Source: Methanobacteriota archaeon | GTDB taxonomy: Archaea > Halobacteriota > Methanosarcinia > Methanosarcinales > Methanosarcinaceae | Direction: 5' to 3' | Length of the DNA: 48,510 nt | NCBI GenBank assembly: GCA_016841625.1 | Contig: JAENYU010000019.1 | Span: 1 to 48,510, forward strand | Part shown: positions 1 through 9,102 of the stretch, piece after piece | Numbering within the stretch: the first letter of the stretch is position 1 | How the letters are laid out: every line of letters starts with the position of its first letter | The notes under the pieces: model-generated | The model's database searches: none | The model's input: only the letters and a program-made list of their open reading frames with translations | Told to the model about the DNA's origin: nothing | Program-made: the position numbers and the translations under genes

Positions 1-333
1 CACTGTTTCTTCCTATGCCTGGGACTTCGACAACGATGGAACTGTTGACAGTACCCAACAAAGCCCGTCATATACATACGAATCAGCCGACACCTACACA
101 GTAACCCTCACAGTTTCCAATGCAGGTGGAAGTGATTCAGAAGTAAAGACCGACTACATATCTGTAAGTGAACCACTACCGTCAGCACCTGTTGCAGCAT
201 TCGGTGCAACACCTACTTCGGGGGATGCTCCTCTGACTGTTCAGTTTACAGATGATTCAAGTGGCACTGTCTCTTCCTATGCCTGGGACTTCGACAACGA
301 TGGAACTGTTGACAGTACCCAACAAAGCCCGTC
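1..333 (+). repeat. Near-identical PKD-encoding direct repeat, 264-bp period
   Basis: Bases 1-69 and 265-333 match with about one mismatch (cactgttt versus cactgtct near the start). Each copy encodes the TVSSYAWDFDNDGTVDSTQQ part of a PKD domain. The near identity suggests recent duplication or gene conversion of PKD modules. Confidence 0.8.
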
Positions 334-1126
334 CCACACATACACAAGTGAAGGAACGTACACCGTTACCCTGAAAGTCAGCAACGAATACGGGAAAAAC
401 ACGTCAGAGAAGATATCGTACATACAGGTAAACCCCGTCCCCTTTCGTGTGGCAGAATGGTGGTGGTGGTGGCAGAGTTGGTGGGGGAGGTTCCCCCGAA
501 GATAAGAAAAATGTCCAGTTTAGAGAACTCGACCAGCAGTTCGTGGTAAACGGAGTTCGCATCAAGTTCGAGTTTATACAGAAAGCCACCTCTGTCGGAT
601 ACGTGGAATTCGATGCCAAAAAGAGTGTTGGAAAAACCACAACCATTATCGAGGAACTGAAAGGCAGGTCAACCCTGACGCCTACCGAACCAGAAGGAGA
701 AGTCTACAGGTATCTGAATATCTGGATCGGAAGCGGCGGTTTTGCAAACCCTGATAACATCGGGAATGCCGTTGCGGGCTTCAGGGTGAGCAAGACCTGG
801 ATCTCCGAAAACGGCGTAATTGTGGACTCAATAACTCTTCAGTACTTCGATGAGGACTGGAACTCACTCCAGACTGTAAAAGTCAGTGAAGATGACGAAT
901 ACATTTACTTCGAAGCCGAAACCCCCGGCTTCTCTCCGTTTGCGATCACAGCCAATAGTGAGAAGATAGTGATTGAGGCTGAAAGCGAAGAAGAAGAGGA
1001 ATTGCAAGCTCCCACAGGAACAGAACATCGGAAAAGAAAGGCACGATCTTCCTGATAGGGTTCATAATAGTAATCCTGATAGGGGTAGTCGTGATGCAAA
1101 GAAAGAAAAATGATGAAGAACCGTAA
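1..1126 (+). pseudogene. PKD-repeat surface protein, 3' part, two frameshifts
   Basis: The gene enters from the left edge, so its N-terminus is outside the window. The first 430 bases encode one partial and one full PKD domain (YAWDFDNDGT motifs). The repeats are nearly identical in DNA with a 264-base period. The frame then changes between about 432 and 455, in a C-run/Gly-rich GGT stretch, and continues as a PGF-pre-PGF-like domain (VVNGVRIKFEF, YFEAETPGFSPFAI) to about 1010. A second shift between about 1000 and 1035 returns to the original frame, which encodes a hydrophobic helix (IFLIGFIIVILIGVVV) and a basic tail (MQRKKN) ending at TAA 1124-1126. PKD proteins of this type sit in the cell envelope of methanogens. 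The two shifts compensate each other, so they may be decay, sequencing errors in homopolymers, or slippage. The domain call is firm; whether the gene is intact is not. Confidence 0.8.
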
Positions 1127-1418
1127 AAAAAGAAAAATAACCTGAAAAGTAGAAGACTAAAGAGTCTTCTGCTTTTTAGACCTTACTCTTTTTGGAAAGC
1201 TCCGAAAGATTTCTTTTCACATCTGCTTCCACGTAAGTTCACACCTTTTTTTACCAAAACCCGAAACAGCTCGGAATCCGGGGAGACGGGAAACAGGAAA
1301 AGTCTTAGGACCTGTCACAGAACAACTTATGCACAGGTTTTGATTGGATGCCTTTATTTTCAATATCATTGTCATCAATTGAAAATTAACTTTATGAAAA
1401 ATATGCCTAATCTATTTT
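1127..1418. other. Intergenic region with a dispersed-repeat end
   Basis: No gene is seen. Bases about 1307-1345 (ttaggacctgtcacagaa, then aacttatgca) match a sequence near 45556-45585 almost exactly, so this is one copy of a dispersed element or its end. The match continues more weakly into the AT-rich sequence up to about 1390. Confidence 0.5.
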
Positions 1419-1739
1419 ATGGCGAGTCCTTACCTGCACGTCTCGGAATGCGTGGAATCGATTCATTTTGCTGTTGAAAAGAGCAAAGAAGAGGTCAACA
1501 CCTTCAATATAGGCTCCAAAGACACCATCAGCGCCACATGGAGTGGGGAGGTTTTTGTGAAGGAGATAGGGATCTCGGATGTCGAGTTTACGTATACGAG
1601 CGGAAGATGGGGATGGAAGGGGGACGTGCCAAGGATGAGACTCGGGATTGATAAGTTGAAGATCCTGAGATGGAATACGGAGTATACTTCGGAGAGGAGC
1701 GTGAGGGAGACTACGAGGAATTTGCTGGATGGTAAATGA
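1419..1739 (+). pseudogene. 5'-truncated NAD-dependent sugar epimerase remnant
   Basis: The 106-residue reading frame looks like only the C-terminal third of an extended short-chain dehydrogenase (UDP-glucose 4-epimerase/dehydratase type). It has YLHVSECVESIHFAVE, then FNIGSKDTIS, then GWKGDVPRMRLGIDKLKILRW, all typical of the substrate-binding half. The Rossmann fold (TGGAGFIGS), the YxxxK catalytic motif and a plausible ribosome site are missing. Full members are about 310 residues, so about two thirds are gone. The sequence just upstream matches a dispersed repeat, so an insertion or deletion at about 1390-1418 may have removed the 5' part. A related intact epimerase lies at 36501-37397 on the minus strand. 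Confidence 0.65.
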
Positions 1740-2458
1740 AAAACAAAATACCGGATCGGTATAATACCCTATAACTTTTAAAATTGCTAAAGTTTTATAA
1801 ATTGGATGGGATAATATTAATGATATGAAGGCTATTTTGCATATGTCAAAATTTGGGGGGGGGAAGAGCCACTTTACATTCCAAATAAAAGCCAAATTAA
1901 CGCAGTTTTAATAAAAATGAGCATAGTTACAAAATAGCTGTGCGAAAAATCAAGTGAAACTCACAAAATCGAGTTCATTAAAAGTAAGCTGCCTGTGGGG
2001 GAAGGCTTTACGTCTCGATTCCTGTGAGAAGACCGTATACTCAATGCCTTAAAAAGTAGTCTTTCTGATATGCATCAAGACCAGTTTATAGTTGATACTA
2101 TAGACGCTCTCTGAGCCTGTTCAAAGAAAGCAGCCAGAAAATAAAGAAAGTTCCTGACTAAAACTGGTAATGATAAGTGGGCTCTGATCGACCGGACGCA
2201 ACATAAAAAATATCACATTCAAGCCCGGAAACAGCCTCAACCTCCAAATACACTACCACATAAGTGAGCGCCGGGTTGTGGTGAAGGAGATAGCCTGCAT
2301 GCAGGTGAATATGGAAAACTGAACTTCAATTTCAAAAATAGGCATCTTGTGAAATTATTGGATATATTAACAATGATGAAATAGGCCAAATTTTGGGCAA
2401 CCATGAACTTTTCCGACGCTCTCTGAAAATTAAATCAAATGTTCACAAGTGAGAATGA
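1740..2458. other. Long intergenic stretch before wecB
   Basis: About 720 bases without a convincing gene. It contains a run of nine G at about 1855-1863, two copies of the 12-mer gacgctctctga about 310 bases apart (near 2102 and 2415), and fragments with stop codons in all frames. It may be decayed mobile-element DNA, but no transposase or terminal repeat was recognised. Confidence 0.4.
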
Positions 2459-3526
2459 ATGAAAATCGCGATCATCCTCGGCACCCGACCCGAGATCATA
2501 AAAATGAGCCCGATTATCCGGGAATGTGAAAAACAGGCCATCGACTATTACATTCTCCACAGCGGCCAGCACTACAGTTACGATATGGACAGGATCTTTT
2601 TTGAGCAGCTCAAACTTCCCGAGGCAAAATACAACCTCGATGTGGGTTCGGGCAAACATGGGGAACAGACTGCAAAAATGCTTGCCGGAATAGAAGAAAT
2701 CCTGCTCAAAGACACACCTGATGTGGTCCTGGTACAGGGAGACACAAATACAGTCCTTGCAGGTGCCCTTGCAGCTTCCAAACTCCAGATCAAAGTCGGC
2801 CATGTCGAAGCAGGGCTGAGATCCTTTGACAGGACAATGCCCGAAGAAACAAACAGGGTGATTGCGGACCACATTTCCAATTACCTCTTTGCTCCCACCG
2901 AAAAATCAAAACAGTACCTTTTGAACGAAGGCATCCCCGAAGAAAAGGTCTTCGTTACCGGAAACACGATCGTGGACGCCGCCCACCAGAACCTAAAAAT
3001 CGCAAAACAGACCGGAAACGTCCTTGAAACCCTCGGCTTAAAGGAAAAAGAGTACTTCGCCGCCACCGCCCACAGAGCCGAAAACGTTGACAGCAAAAAA
3101 CGTCTGGGCGGAATCCTTTCCGGCTTTTCGCAGATCTACGAAGAATTCGGGCTTCCGATAATCTTTCCCGCCCACCCCAGGACCGTGAAAATGATAAGGG
3201 AATTCGGCTTCGAAGTGCCCGAAGGCACAAGACTAATCGAACCCCTGGGCTATCTGGAATTCCTGCAGCTCGAAGGCGAAGCAAAGCTGATCCTCACCGA
3301 CAGCGGAGGCGTCCAGGAAGAAAGCTGCATCCTGAAGGTCCCCTGCGTAACGCTGAGGGATAATACTGAGAGGCCGGAAACGGTGGAGGTGGGTGCAAAT
3401 TTGATTGCAGGAACCGGCGAGAAGATAATTCTCTGTGCCGGGCAGATGATGGAATCAAAACCCGAGTGGAAAAACCCCTACGGAAACGGGAATGCTGCAG
3501 AACTTACCCTTGGGAAATTACAGTAA
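2459..3526 (+). CDS. wecB: UDP-N-acetylglucosamine 2-epimerase (non-hydrolysing)
   Basis: Interconverts UDP-GlcNAc and UDP-ManNAc in the cytoplasm, the entry to ManNAc-derived glycan sugars. The 355-residue protein has the family length and motifs: ILGTRPEIIKMSPI at the N-terminus, GDTNTVLAGALA near residue 100, HVEAGLRSFDRTMPEETNR near 120-140, TAHRAENVD near 200 and DSGGVQEES near 280. The acidic residues and the histidine known as catalytic in this family are all present. The ATG at 2459 gives the standard MKIAIILGTRPE start. It lies 150 bases upstream of wecC on the same strand, and the two form the classic UDP-ManNAcA pair. In a 2,3-diacetamido pathway a related enzyme epimerises the uronic acid; sequence alone does not exclude that substrate. 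Confidence 0.93.
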   Translation: MKIAIILGTRPEIIKMSPIIRECEKQAIDYYILHSGQHYSYDMDRIFFEQLKLPEAKYNLDVGSGKHGEQTAKMLAGIEEILLKDTPDVVLVQGDTNTVLAGALAASKLQIKVGHVEAGLRSFDRTMPEETNRVIADHISNYLFAPTEKSKQYLLNEGIPEEKVFVTGNTIVDAAHQNLKIAKQTGNVLETLGLKEKEYFAATAHRAENVDSKKRLGGILSGFSQIYEEFGLPIIFPAHPRTVKMIREFGFEVPEGTRLIEPLGYLEFLQLEGEAKLILTDSGGVQEESCILKVPCVTLRDNTERPETVEVGANLIAGTGEKIILCAGQMMESKPEWKNPYGNGNAAELTLGKLQ

Positions 3527-3676
3527 CCGATTACGGAAAATCCAGAGTTCAGGAACTTACAATCATCATAATTGCAAACCAAATTACGGCCAGATTACAA
3601 AATCAATCATAAAATCAAATTTGATCAAATCTCATATTAAAATCAGAAAAAATATATTCAAACGGGGGGAAAGTAC

Positions 3677-4930
3677 ATGTCAAAAATCTGTGTCCTCGGT
3701 CTTGGCTACATAGGCCTTCCAACTGCCCTTCTATTTGCAAACAACGGCCACGAAGTCGTGGGTGTCGACGTAAACAGGCGCGTGGTAGACATCCTCAAAA
3801 CAGGAAAGATGCCATTCGAAGAAAAAGGCTTCCAGGAGCTTCTGGACAGTGCCCTTGAGAAAAAAGCCTTCAGAGCAGAATCCTTTGTTGAAGAGGCCGA
3901 TGTCTTCCTTGTTGCAGTCCCGACCCCCTTCGACTCCGAGATGCGTATGGCAGACCTCAAATACGTAATATCAGCCTGTGAGATGATCGTCCCTCACCTG
4001 AGAAAAGGCAACCTCGTAATCATAGAATCTACAATTCCCCCCAAAACCTGTGACAGGCAGGTAAAACAGATCCTCGAAAACTCAGGCCTTAAAATGTGCG
4101 AAGACTTCTGCGTCTCCCACTGTCCCGAAAGAGCAATCCCCGGAAACACACTCCACGAAATGGTCTACAACGACCGCGTAATCGGTGGCGTAAACGAAAA
4201 GTCCACCCAGCTTACAGCCGACCTCTACTCCTCCTTCGTAAAAGGCGACCTCCACCTCACAACCAGCACCACTGCCGAAATGATCAAACTAATGGAAAAC
4301 ACCTCCCGCGACGTCAACATCGCCCTTGCCAACGAATTCGCCCAGATCGCCGACGACTACGGCATAAACGTATGGGAAGCCATCGAAATCGCAAACAAGC
4401 ACCCCCGCGTAAACATCTTAAAACCCGGCCCCGGAGTAGGCGGCCACTGCATAGCCATAGACCCCTGGTTCCTCACCGAAAATGCTAACAACAGCAGCCT
4501 GATCATGATGTCCAGGCAGATCAACGATTCAATGCCCCAGTACGTTTTGAAAATGGTAAAGAAAATGGTTGCGGGGATTGAAAATCCGACAATTACTGTA
4601 TTCGGCGTTGCGTATAAGGGAGATATTGCGGATACAAGGGCTACTCCGGCAAAGAAGTTTATAAAACTTGCAGAAAAGGAAGGTTGCAAGGTTAAGATTT
4701 ATGATCCATTTGTGAGGGAGTGGTGTTATCCGATTATGGGATTGGAAGAGGCTGTTGAGGGGAGTGATTGTATAGTTGTGTTGACGGATCATTCGGAGTT
4801 TAGGGAGATGGACCCCAGAGAGCTTTATGGGAAGATGCCTGGTCTGAATATATTTGATAGTAGGAATGTTATAAATGAAGAGTTATGGGGGAAAGCTGGG
4901 TTTAACGTGAGAAATATTGGAAAAAAATAA
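3677..4930 (+). CDS. wecC: UDP-N-acetyl-D-mannosamine dehydrogenase
   Basis: Oxidises UDP-ManNAc to UDP-ManNAcA with NAD. The 417-residue protein starts with a Rossmann fold (GLGYIGLPTALLFA), has the central helix region (STTAEMIKLMENTSRDVNIALANE) and the catalytic cysteine motif GPGVGGHCIAIDPWF near residue 260, then the C-terminal domain (VFGVAYKGDIADTRATPA). A GGGG-rich Shine-Dalgarno (gggggga) precedes ATG 3677. Composition changes sharply inside the gene. Up to about 4540 codons mostly end in C or A and the DNA is GC-richer; after that the codons are AT-ending, like the downstream island. This suggests a recombination joint inside the gene. The next reading frame (rfbB) starts close after it. 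Confidence 0.93.
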   Translation: MSKICVLGLGYIGLPTALLFANNGHEVVGVDVNRRVVDILKTGKMPFEEKGFQELLDSALEKKAFRAESFVEEADVFLVAVPTPFDSEMRMADLKYVISACEMIVPHLRKGNLVIIESTIPPKTCDRQVKQILENSGLKMCEDFCVSHCPERAIPGNTLHEMVYNDRVIGGVNEKSTQLTADLYSSFVKGDLHLTTSTTAEMIKLMENTSRDVNIALANEFAQIADDYGINVWEAIEIANKHPRVNILKPGPGVGGHCIAIDPWFLTENANNSSLIMMSRQINDSMPQYVLKMVKKMVAGIENPTITVFGVAYKGDIADTRATPAKKFIKLAEKEGCKVKIYDPFVREWCYPIMGLEEAVEGSDCIVVLTDHSEFREMDPRELYGKMPGLNIFDSRNVINEELWGKAGFNVRNIGKK

Positions 4931-4955
4931 TAAAAAAGGCAGGGGTGGAAGTTTT

Positions 4956-6050
4956 ATGGCGATGGATGATAAATTTCTTATGGATAAAGAGAAAACGAAA
5001 AAAATCTTAATAACTGGCGGAGCAGGATTTATAGGAAGTAATTTTATTAAATATCTGCTCAACAAATATTCGAACCTTAAAATAATAAATTATGATAAGT
5101 TAACATATGCAGGAAATCTTTTAAATTTAAAGGAAGTTGAAAAACATCCCGAATATTCATTTGTCAAAGGGGATATCTGCAATAAAGAAAAGCTCATTTC
5201 GGTTTTTGAGCTTTTCAAACCGGATTATATTGTTAATTTTGCAGCAGAATCACATGTAGATCGGAGTATTTTAGATCCTGAAGAATTTATAAAAACCAAT
5301 GTTCTAGGCGTACAGAATTTATTGCAGTTGTCATTAAATTACGGAGTAACAAAGTTCATCCAGATATCGACTGATGAGGTTTACGGTTCGCTTGGAAAGG
5401 AAGGTTATTTCACGGAGAATACCCCCCTGGACCCCCATAGTCCATATTCAGCAAGTAAAGCTTCTGCAGATCTTTTAGCTCTTGCGTATTACACTACATT
5501 TCAATTACCTGTTAATATTACTCGATGCTCTAATAACTATGGTCCCTATCAATTCCCGGAAAAATTAATACCTCTAATCATTTTAAATTATCTTAAAGGG
5601 AAAGAGGTGCCTGTATATGGAGATGGACTAAACGTTAGGGATTGGATATATGTTGAAGATCATTGCTCTGCAATAGATTCTGTGCTTTGGGATGGGATTC
5701 CTGGAGAAATTTACAATATTGGAGGAAATAACGAGAAGACAAATATCGATGTTGTAAAAACTATCCTCAATATCCTTGGAAAGACTCAGCCAGATTGTGG
5801 AATTTCGGAAGAATCCATAACATATATTGAAGACCGTAAAGGTCACGACCGAAGATATGCTATTGATTCAACAAAAATCCAGAATGAATTGGGATGGAAA
5901 CCAATGGTTTCTTACGAAGAAGGGATCAAAGAAACCATAAACTGGTATCTTAACCATCAAGGTTGGCTGAATTCAATTATCTCAGAAAAATATCTTACCA
6001 ATTATAAGAAAGTTTATGGGAATAAAATTATGGCATTAGAAGAATCATAA
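4956..6050 (+). CDS. rfbB: dTDP-glucose 4,6-dehydratase
   Basis: Converts dTDP-glucose to dTDP-4-keto-6-deoxyglucose, the branch point for deoxy and amino-deoxy sugars. Motifs are ITGGAGFIGSNF (NAD binding), DKLTYAGNL, HVDRSI, STDEVYG, the catalytic YSASKA pair, and RCSNNYGPYQFPEKLIP, all diagnostic of RmlB/RfbB. A longer frame opens at ATG 4917 inside wecC, but ATG 4956 has a good Shine-Dalgarno (aggggtgg at 4941-4948) seven bases upstream and is preferred. The protein is then 364 residues, slightly longer than usual. It is the first wholly AT-rich gene of the island and pairs with rfbA downstream. Confidence 0.93.
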   Translation: MAMDDKFLMDKEKTKKILITGGAGFIGSNFIKYLLNKYSNLKIINYDKLTYAGNLLNLKEVEKHPEYSFVKGDICNKEKLISVFELFKPDYIVNFAAESHVDRSILDPEEFIKTNVLGVQNLLQLSLNYGVTKFIQISTDEVYGSLGKEGYFTENTPLDPHSPYSASKASADLLALAYYTTFQLPVNITRCSNNYGPYQFPEKLIPLIILNYLKGKEVPVYGDGLNVRDWIYVEDHCSAIDSVLWDGIPGEIYNIGGNNEKTNIDVVKTILNILGKTQPDCGISEESITYIEDRKGHDRRYAIDSTKIQNELGWKPMVSYEEGIKETINWYLNHQGWLNSIISEKYLTNYKKVYGNKIMALEES

Positions 6051-6078
6051 AATCTGCTCTACATAAAAAGGATTTTTC

Positions 6079-6088
6079 CATATATTTT
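6079..6088 (+). promoter_or_regulatory. Possible TATA box upstream of rfbA
   Basis: The sequence catatatttt lies about 60 bases before the rfbA start in a 94-base intergenic gap. It resembles archaeal TATA boxes, but the AT-rich context makes chance matches likely. Confidence 0.3.
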
Positions 6089-6144
6089 TCAGGGAACTTT
6101 TTAAATCTAAATATTTTCATAAATTTTCACTGGGGGGACAATTA

Positions 6145-6915
6145 ATGAAAGGTATCATTTTAGCAGGTGGAAAAGGCACACGCTTATTTCCCCTAACAAA
6201 AGTCACAAACAAACATTTGTTGCCTGTTGGGATAGAACCGATGATTTTCAACCCTATCCGACAATTATTATCTGCAGGAATTACGGATATTCTTGTAGTC
6301 ACGAGTAAGGAACATATGGGAGATATTGTAAATCTCCTAGGAAGCGGCGAGAATATGGGATGTAGCTTTACATTCAAGGTTCAAGAATCTGCAAAGGGTA
6401 TTGCCCATGGACTTTCGCTTGCCGAAGGGTTTGTGAATGGAGGTAGTATGGCTGTGATTCTTGGGGATAATATTCTTACTCACAGCATTAAACCCCATGT
6501 AGATGAATTTATGGAGAAAAAATCAGGTGCAAGAGTTCTTCTGAAAAAAGTAGGTGATCCTGAAAGGTTCGGAGTCGCTGCACTTGATGAAGAACATAAA
6601 ATGATAATTGAGATAGAAGAAAAGCCAAAGAATCCAAAAAGCAGTTATGCAGTTATTGGTGTCTACATTTATGATTACACGGTATTTGATATAATAAGGA
6701 TTCTCAAACCTTCGGATCGTGGGGAGTTTGAAATAAGTGATGTTAACAATGAGTACATAAAAAGGAGTGAAATGACCTACGGGGTCGTAAAGGGAGAATG
6801 GACTGATGCGGGCACATTTGAATCCCTCCACTATGCAAACGAAATAATGCTAACTGCTAATAATAAAATTCGAGTGGATACTAATAAAGCCGAGTCTGCT
6901 AACTTTTTTTACTAA
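6145..6915 (+). CDS. rfbA: Glucose-1-phosphate thymidylyltransferase-type nucleotidyltransferase
   Basis: Predicted to make dTDP-glucose from glucose-1-phosphate and dTTP, the substrate of the upstream RfbB. The signature GIILAGGKGTRLFPLTKVTNKHLLPVG is at the N-terminus, followed by ILGDNI (metal-binding aspartate), EEKPKNPKSSYAVIGVYIYD and GEWTDAGTFESL, typical of RmlA. At 256 residues it is a short-form enzyme without the long C-terminal extension of some bacterial RmlA. A strong Shine-Dalgarno (ggggggac) precedes ATG 6145. It is followed by a DegT aminotransferase, consistent with a dTDP-amino-sugar branch. Confidence 0.88.
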   Translation: MKGIILAGGKGTRLFPLTKVTNKHLLPVGIEPMIFNPIRQLLSAGITDILVVTSKEHMGDIVNLLGSGENMGCSFTFKVQESAKGIAHGLSLAEGFVNGGSMAVILGDNILTHSIKPHVDEFMEKKSGARVLLKKVGDPERFGVAALDEEHKMIIEIEEKPKNPKSSYAVIGVYIYDYTVFDIIRILKPSDRGEFEISDVNNEYIKRSEMTYGVVKGEWTDAGTFESLHYANEIMLTANNKIRVDTNKAESANFFY

Positions 6916-6974
6916 AATAGCTATAAAAAATCAATGATGGAACAGATGTTTGGTAGAGAAGAAGAGGGAAACAC

Positions 6975-8135
6975 ATGAGAAGAGATTTTCTGGTTTTTGG
7001 AAGTCCTTTGATTGAGCAACCTGAAATAGAAGAAGTAGTTGCATCAATGAAATCCGGCTGGCTGGGTACAGGTCCGAAGGTCCATAAGTTTGAAGAAATG
7101 TATAAAAAATACAAAGGGTCAAAATACGCAATGGCCGTAAATTCCTGTACTGCCGCTTTGCACCTTTCCCTCCTTGCAATAGGAATCAAACCTGGGGACG
7201 AAGTAATTGTACCAACAATGACCTTTACTTCTACTGCTAGTGTCGTAATTCATACCGGAGGAATTCCGGTTTTTGCGGATTGTAAAAAAGATACAATGAA
7301 TATTGATCCAGAAGATATCAAGAGGAAGATCACTCCCAGGACAAAAGCAATTATTCCAGTTCATTTTGCAGGGCGTGCGTGTGAGATGGACGCAATTATG
7401 GATATTGCAGAACGTCATAATCTGAGGGTTATAGAAGATTGTGCTCATGCGATTGAAACTGAGTATCATGGTAAACAAGCAGGCACTTTTGGGGATTTGG
7501 GCTGTTTCAGTTTTTACGTTACAAAAAATATTGTGACTGGAGAAGGTGGAATGGCCATTACAGATAATGAAGAATATTCCAGCACAATAAAAATAATGGC
7601 TTTGCACGGCATGAGCAAAGATGCCTGGAAAAGATTTGGCGATTCCGGATATAAACATTATCAAGTCCTCTATGCTGGATATAAGTACAATATGATGGAT
7701 CTTCAGGCAGCTATTGGTATTCATCAACTTCCAAGAGTGGATCATCAATGGAAAAGGCGCCAGGAAATCTGGAATATGTATAATGAGGCGTTTAAAGATT
7801 TGCCAGTGTTCACTCCTGCACCGGTTGAATCAGATACAAAGCACGCATATCATCTCTACAATCTTTTGCTTGATATTGAGAGGTTGAAGATAAGTAGGGA
7901 TGATTTTTTGGATATGATGACAAAGCGAAATATTGGTATTGGAGTACATTATGTTGCTCTACATTTACATCCATTTTACCAGAATGCATTTGGATACAAA
8001 ATTGGTGGTCTCCCAAATGCGGAGTGGGTTTCTGAGAGAACTGTTTCAATACCTCTCTCTGCAAAATTAACAGACGAAGATGTAGAATATGTTATAGAAG
8101 CAGTAAACTCTATCCTGACTCTTAATTTAAGTTAA
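6975..8135 (+). CDS. DegT/DnrJ/EryC1/StrS-family sugar aminotransferase
   Basis: PLP-dependent transaminase expected to aminate a keto-sugar nucleotide, most simply the dTDP-4-keto product of RfbB. Family features over 386 residues are the N-terminal GSPLIEQPEIEEVVASMKSGWLGTGPKV, VNSCTAALHLSLLA, DEVIVPTMTFTSTA, VIEDCAHAIETEY, and the PLP-lysine region FYVTKNIVTGEGGM near residue 190. A ribosome site (agaagaggga) sits before ATG 6975. It lies 60 bases after rfbA and 17 before the acetyltransferase gene; transamination then N-acetylation is the usual pair. The exact sugar product (position of the amine) cannot be read from the sequence. Confidence 0.9.
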   Translation: MRRDFLVFGSPLIEQPEIEEVVASMKSGWLGTGPKVHKFEEMYKKYKGSKYAMAVNSCTAALHLSLLAIGIKPGDEVIVPTMTFTSTASVVIHTGGIPVFADCKKDTMNIDPEDIKRKITPRTKAIIPVHFAGRACEMDAIMDIAERHNLRVIEDCAHAIETEYHGKQAGTFGDLGCFSFYVTKNIVTGEGGMAITDNEEYSSTIKIMALHGMSKDAWKRFGDSGYKHYQVLYAGYKYNMMDLQAAIGIHQLPRVDHQWKRRQEIWNMYNEAFKDLPVFTPAPVESDTKHAYHLYNLLLDIERLKISRDDFLDMMTKRNIGIGVHYVALHLHPFYQNAFGYKIGGLPNAEWVSERTVSIPLSAKLTDEDVEYVIEAVNSILTLNLS

Positions 8136-8152
8136 GGGGGGGGGAGTATCCA

Positions 8153-8731
8153 ATGGATTTTGGAGAAGAGCTTGAAGAATATATAATATTAAAATTGCCT
8201 ATAAATGAATATAAAAATAAAAAATATTCGTTAGAAGATGGTTTTGAAATAGTAGGATTTGAAGCAAGGGATCAGATTAGGGATGAGGAAAAAAAGCTTC
8301 TTCAACGCTATTTTTGTAATTGGAAAATTCCATATTATAATAAGTTAAAAGGTTGGAGAAAAGAATCTCCTCTTTATATTATGTATAATGGAAAACTTGT
8401 AAGTGGTTTGTACGTTTGTGGTCAAAATGAATTTAGTGAAGAAGGATGGGGACAATTACATTATTTTTTTACAGATTATAAATACAGGGGGAAAGGACTA
8501 CACAGTGTTTTGGTAAAAGAAGCTATAAAAAGATCAAAACTATGGGGACTTCAAGGATTGATAATAAATACTGATCGGAATTTATTGCCGGAAGTATATA
8601 TAAAATGGGGAGCTAGTTAGTGGAAGAAAAATGAAAAAAAATACTCTTCGATGCCTACATCTCTTATAGATGAGGTTTCTAAGTACATTGAAAATATTTA
8701 TTTTAAACTCTATAATATCTACAAAAGGTAA
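8153..8731 (+). CDS. GNAT-family N-acetyltransferase with in-frame UAG
   Basis: Likely acetylates the amino sugar made by the preceding aminotransferase. Up to the TAG at 8618-8620 it has 155 residues, with the GNAT acetyl-CoA signature YKYRGKGLHSVLVKEAI near residue 120 and a typical IKWGA near the C-terminus. The frame does not stop convincingly there. After the TAG another 36 codons (WKKNEKKYSSMPTSLIDEVS, then a Lys/Tyr/Ile-rich helix-like end) run to TAA 8729-8731. In Methanosarcina UAG can be read as pyrrolysine, which would give a 192-residue protein. Alternatives are a true TAG stop or a recent nonsense mutation. The GNAT call is good; the readthrough is inference. A poly-G Shine-Dalgarno (ggggggggg) precedes ATG 8153. 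Confidence 0.78.
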
Positions 8732-8760
8732 ATCTCATCCGTGGTTATAAAATGTTCTCA

Positions 8761-8891
8761 AAAAATTAGGTCGTGTCCGTGAGTCATTGATCATGATTGA
8801 GAAAACAGACACATTCAGCTTGATTAGGCATATTTACAGAAAGTTCTTCTGCAACCGTTTTTCAATGACTGACCCCCAAGACCAAAAATTA
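8761..8891. mobile_element. MITE-like element with 8-bp target duplication
   Basis: A 115-base element (8769-8883) is bounded by imperfect 22-base terminal inverted repeats. The left begins ggtcgtgtccgtgagtcat and the right, in complement, begins ggtcttgggggtcagtcat, 17 of 22 matching and both ending in cattga. It is flanked by a perfect 8-base direct repeat aaaaatta at 8761-8768 and 8884-8891. It has no transposase. A short frame inside (MIEKTDTFSL start) is probably the residue of the parent element. The parent family is not identified. Confidence 0.75.
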
Positions 8892-9102
8892 TTTAGTGTA
8901 TATATTAACGATCGATAAACAAGAGACTTTTTAATATATTCTGGGATCGCCAAAATTTACCCTGAATTCCACTGGCAATTAACTGCAATCAATCAAAAAC
9001 CCAGAAGATAATAAAAAGTATCTAACTGATAAATCTATCCATTATATTCTGGTTTGACCTATTGATTGGAGTGGAGTGTAGCAACAGATTTAGCTCAAAT
9101 TT
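8892..9102. other. AT-rich intergenic sequence
   Basis: No gene is seen between the MITE and the next aminotransferase. The AT-rich stretch includes ttaatatattct (about 8930-8941), which might serve as a promoter, but nothing decisive is visible. Confidence 0.3.

Noticed and set aside
3492-3713. A 73-residue frame between wecB and wecC
   Set aside because: It overlaps the end of wecB and the start of wecC in another frame, is low in complexity and has no ribosome site.
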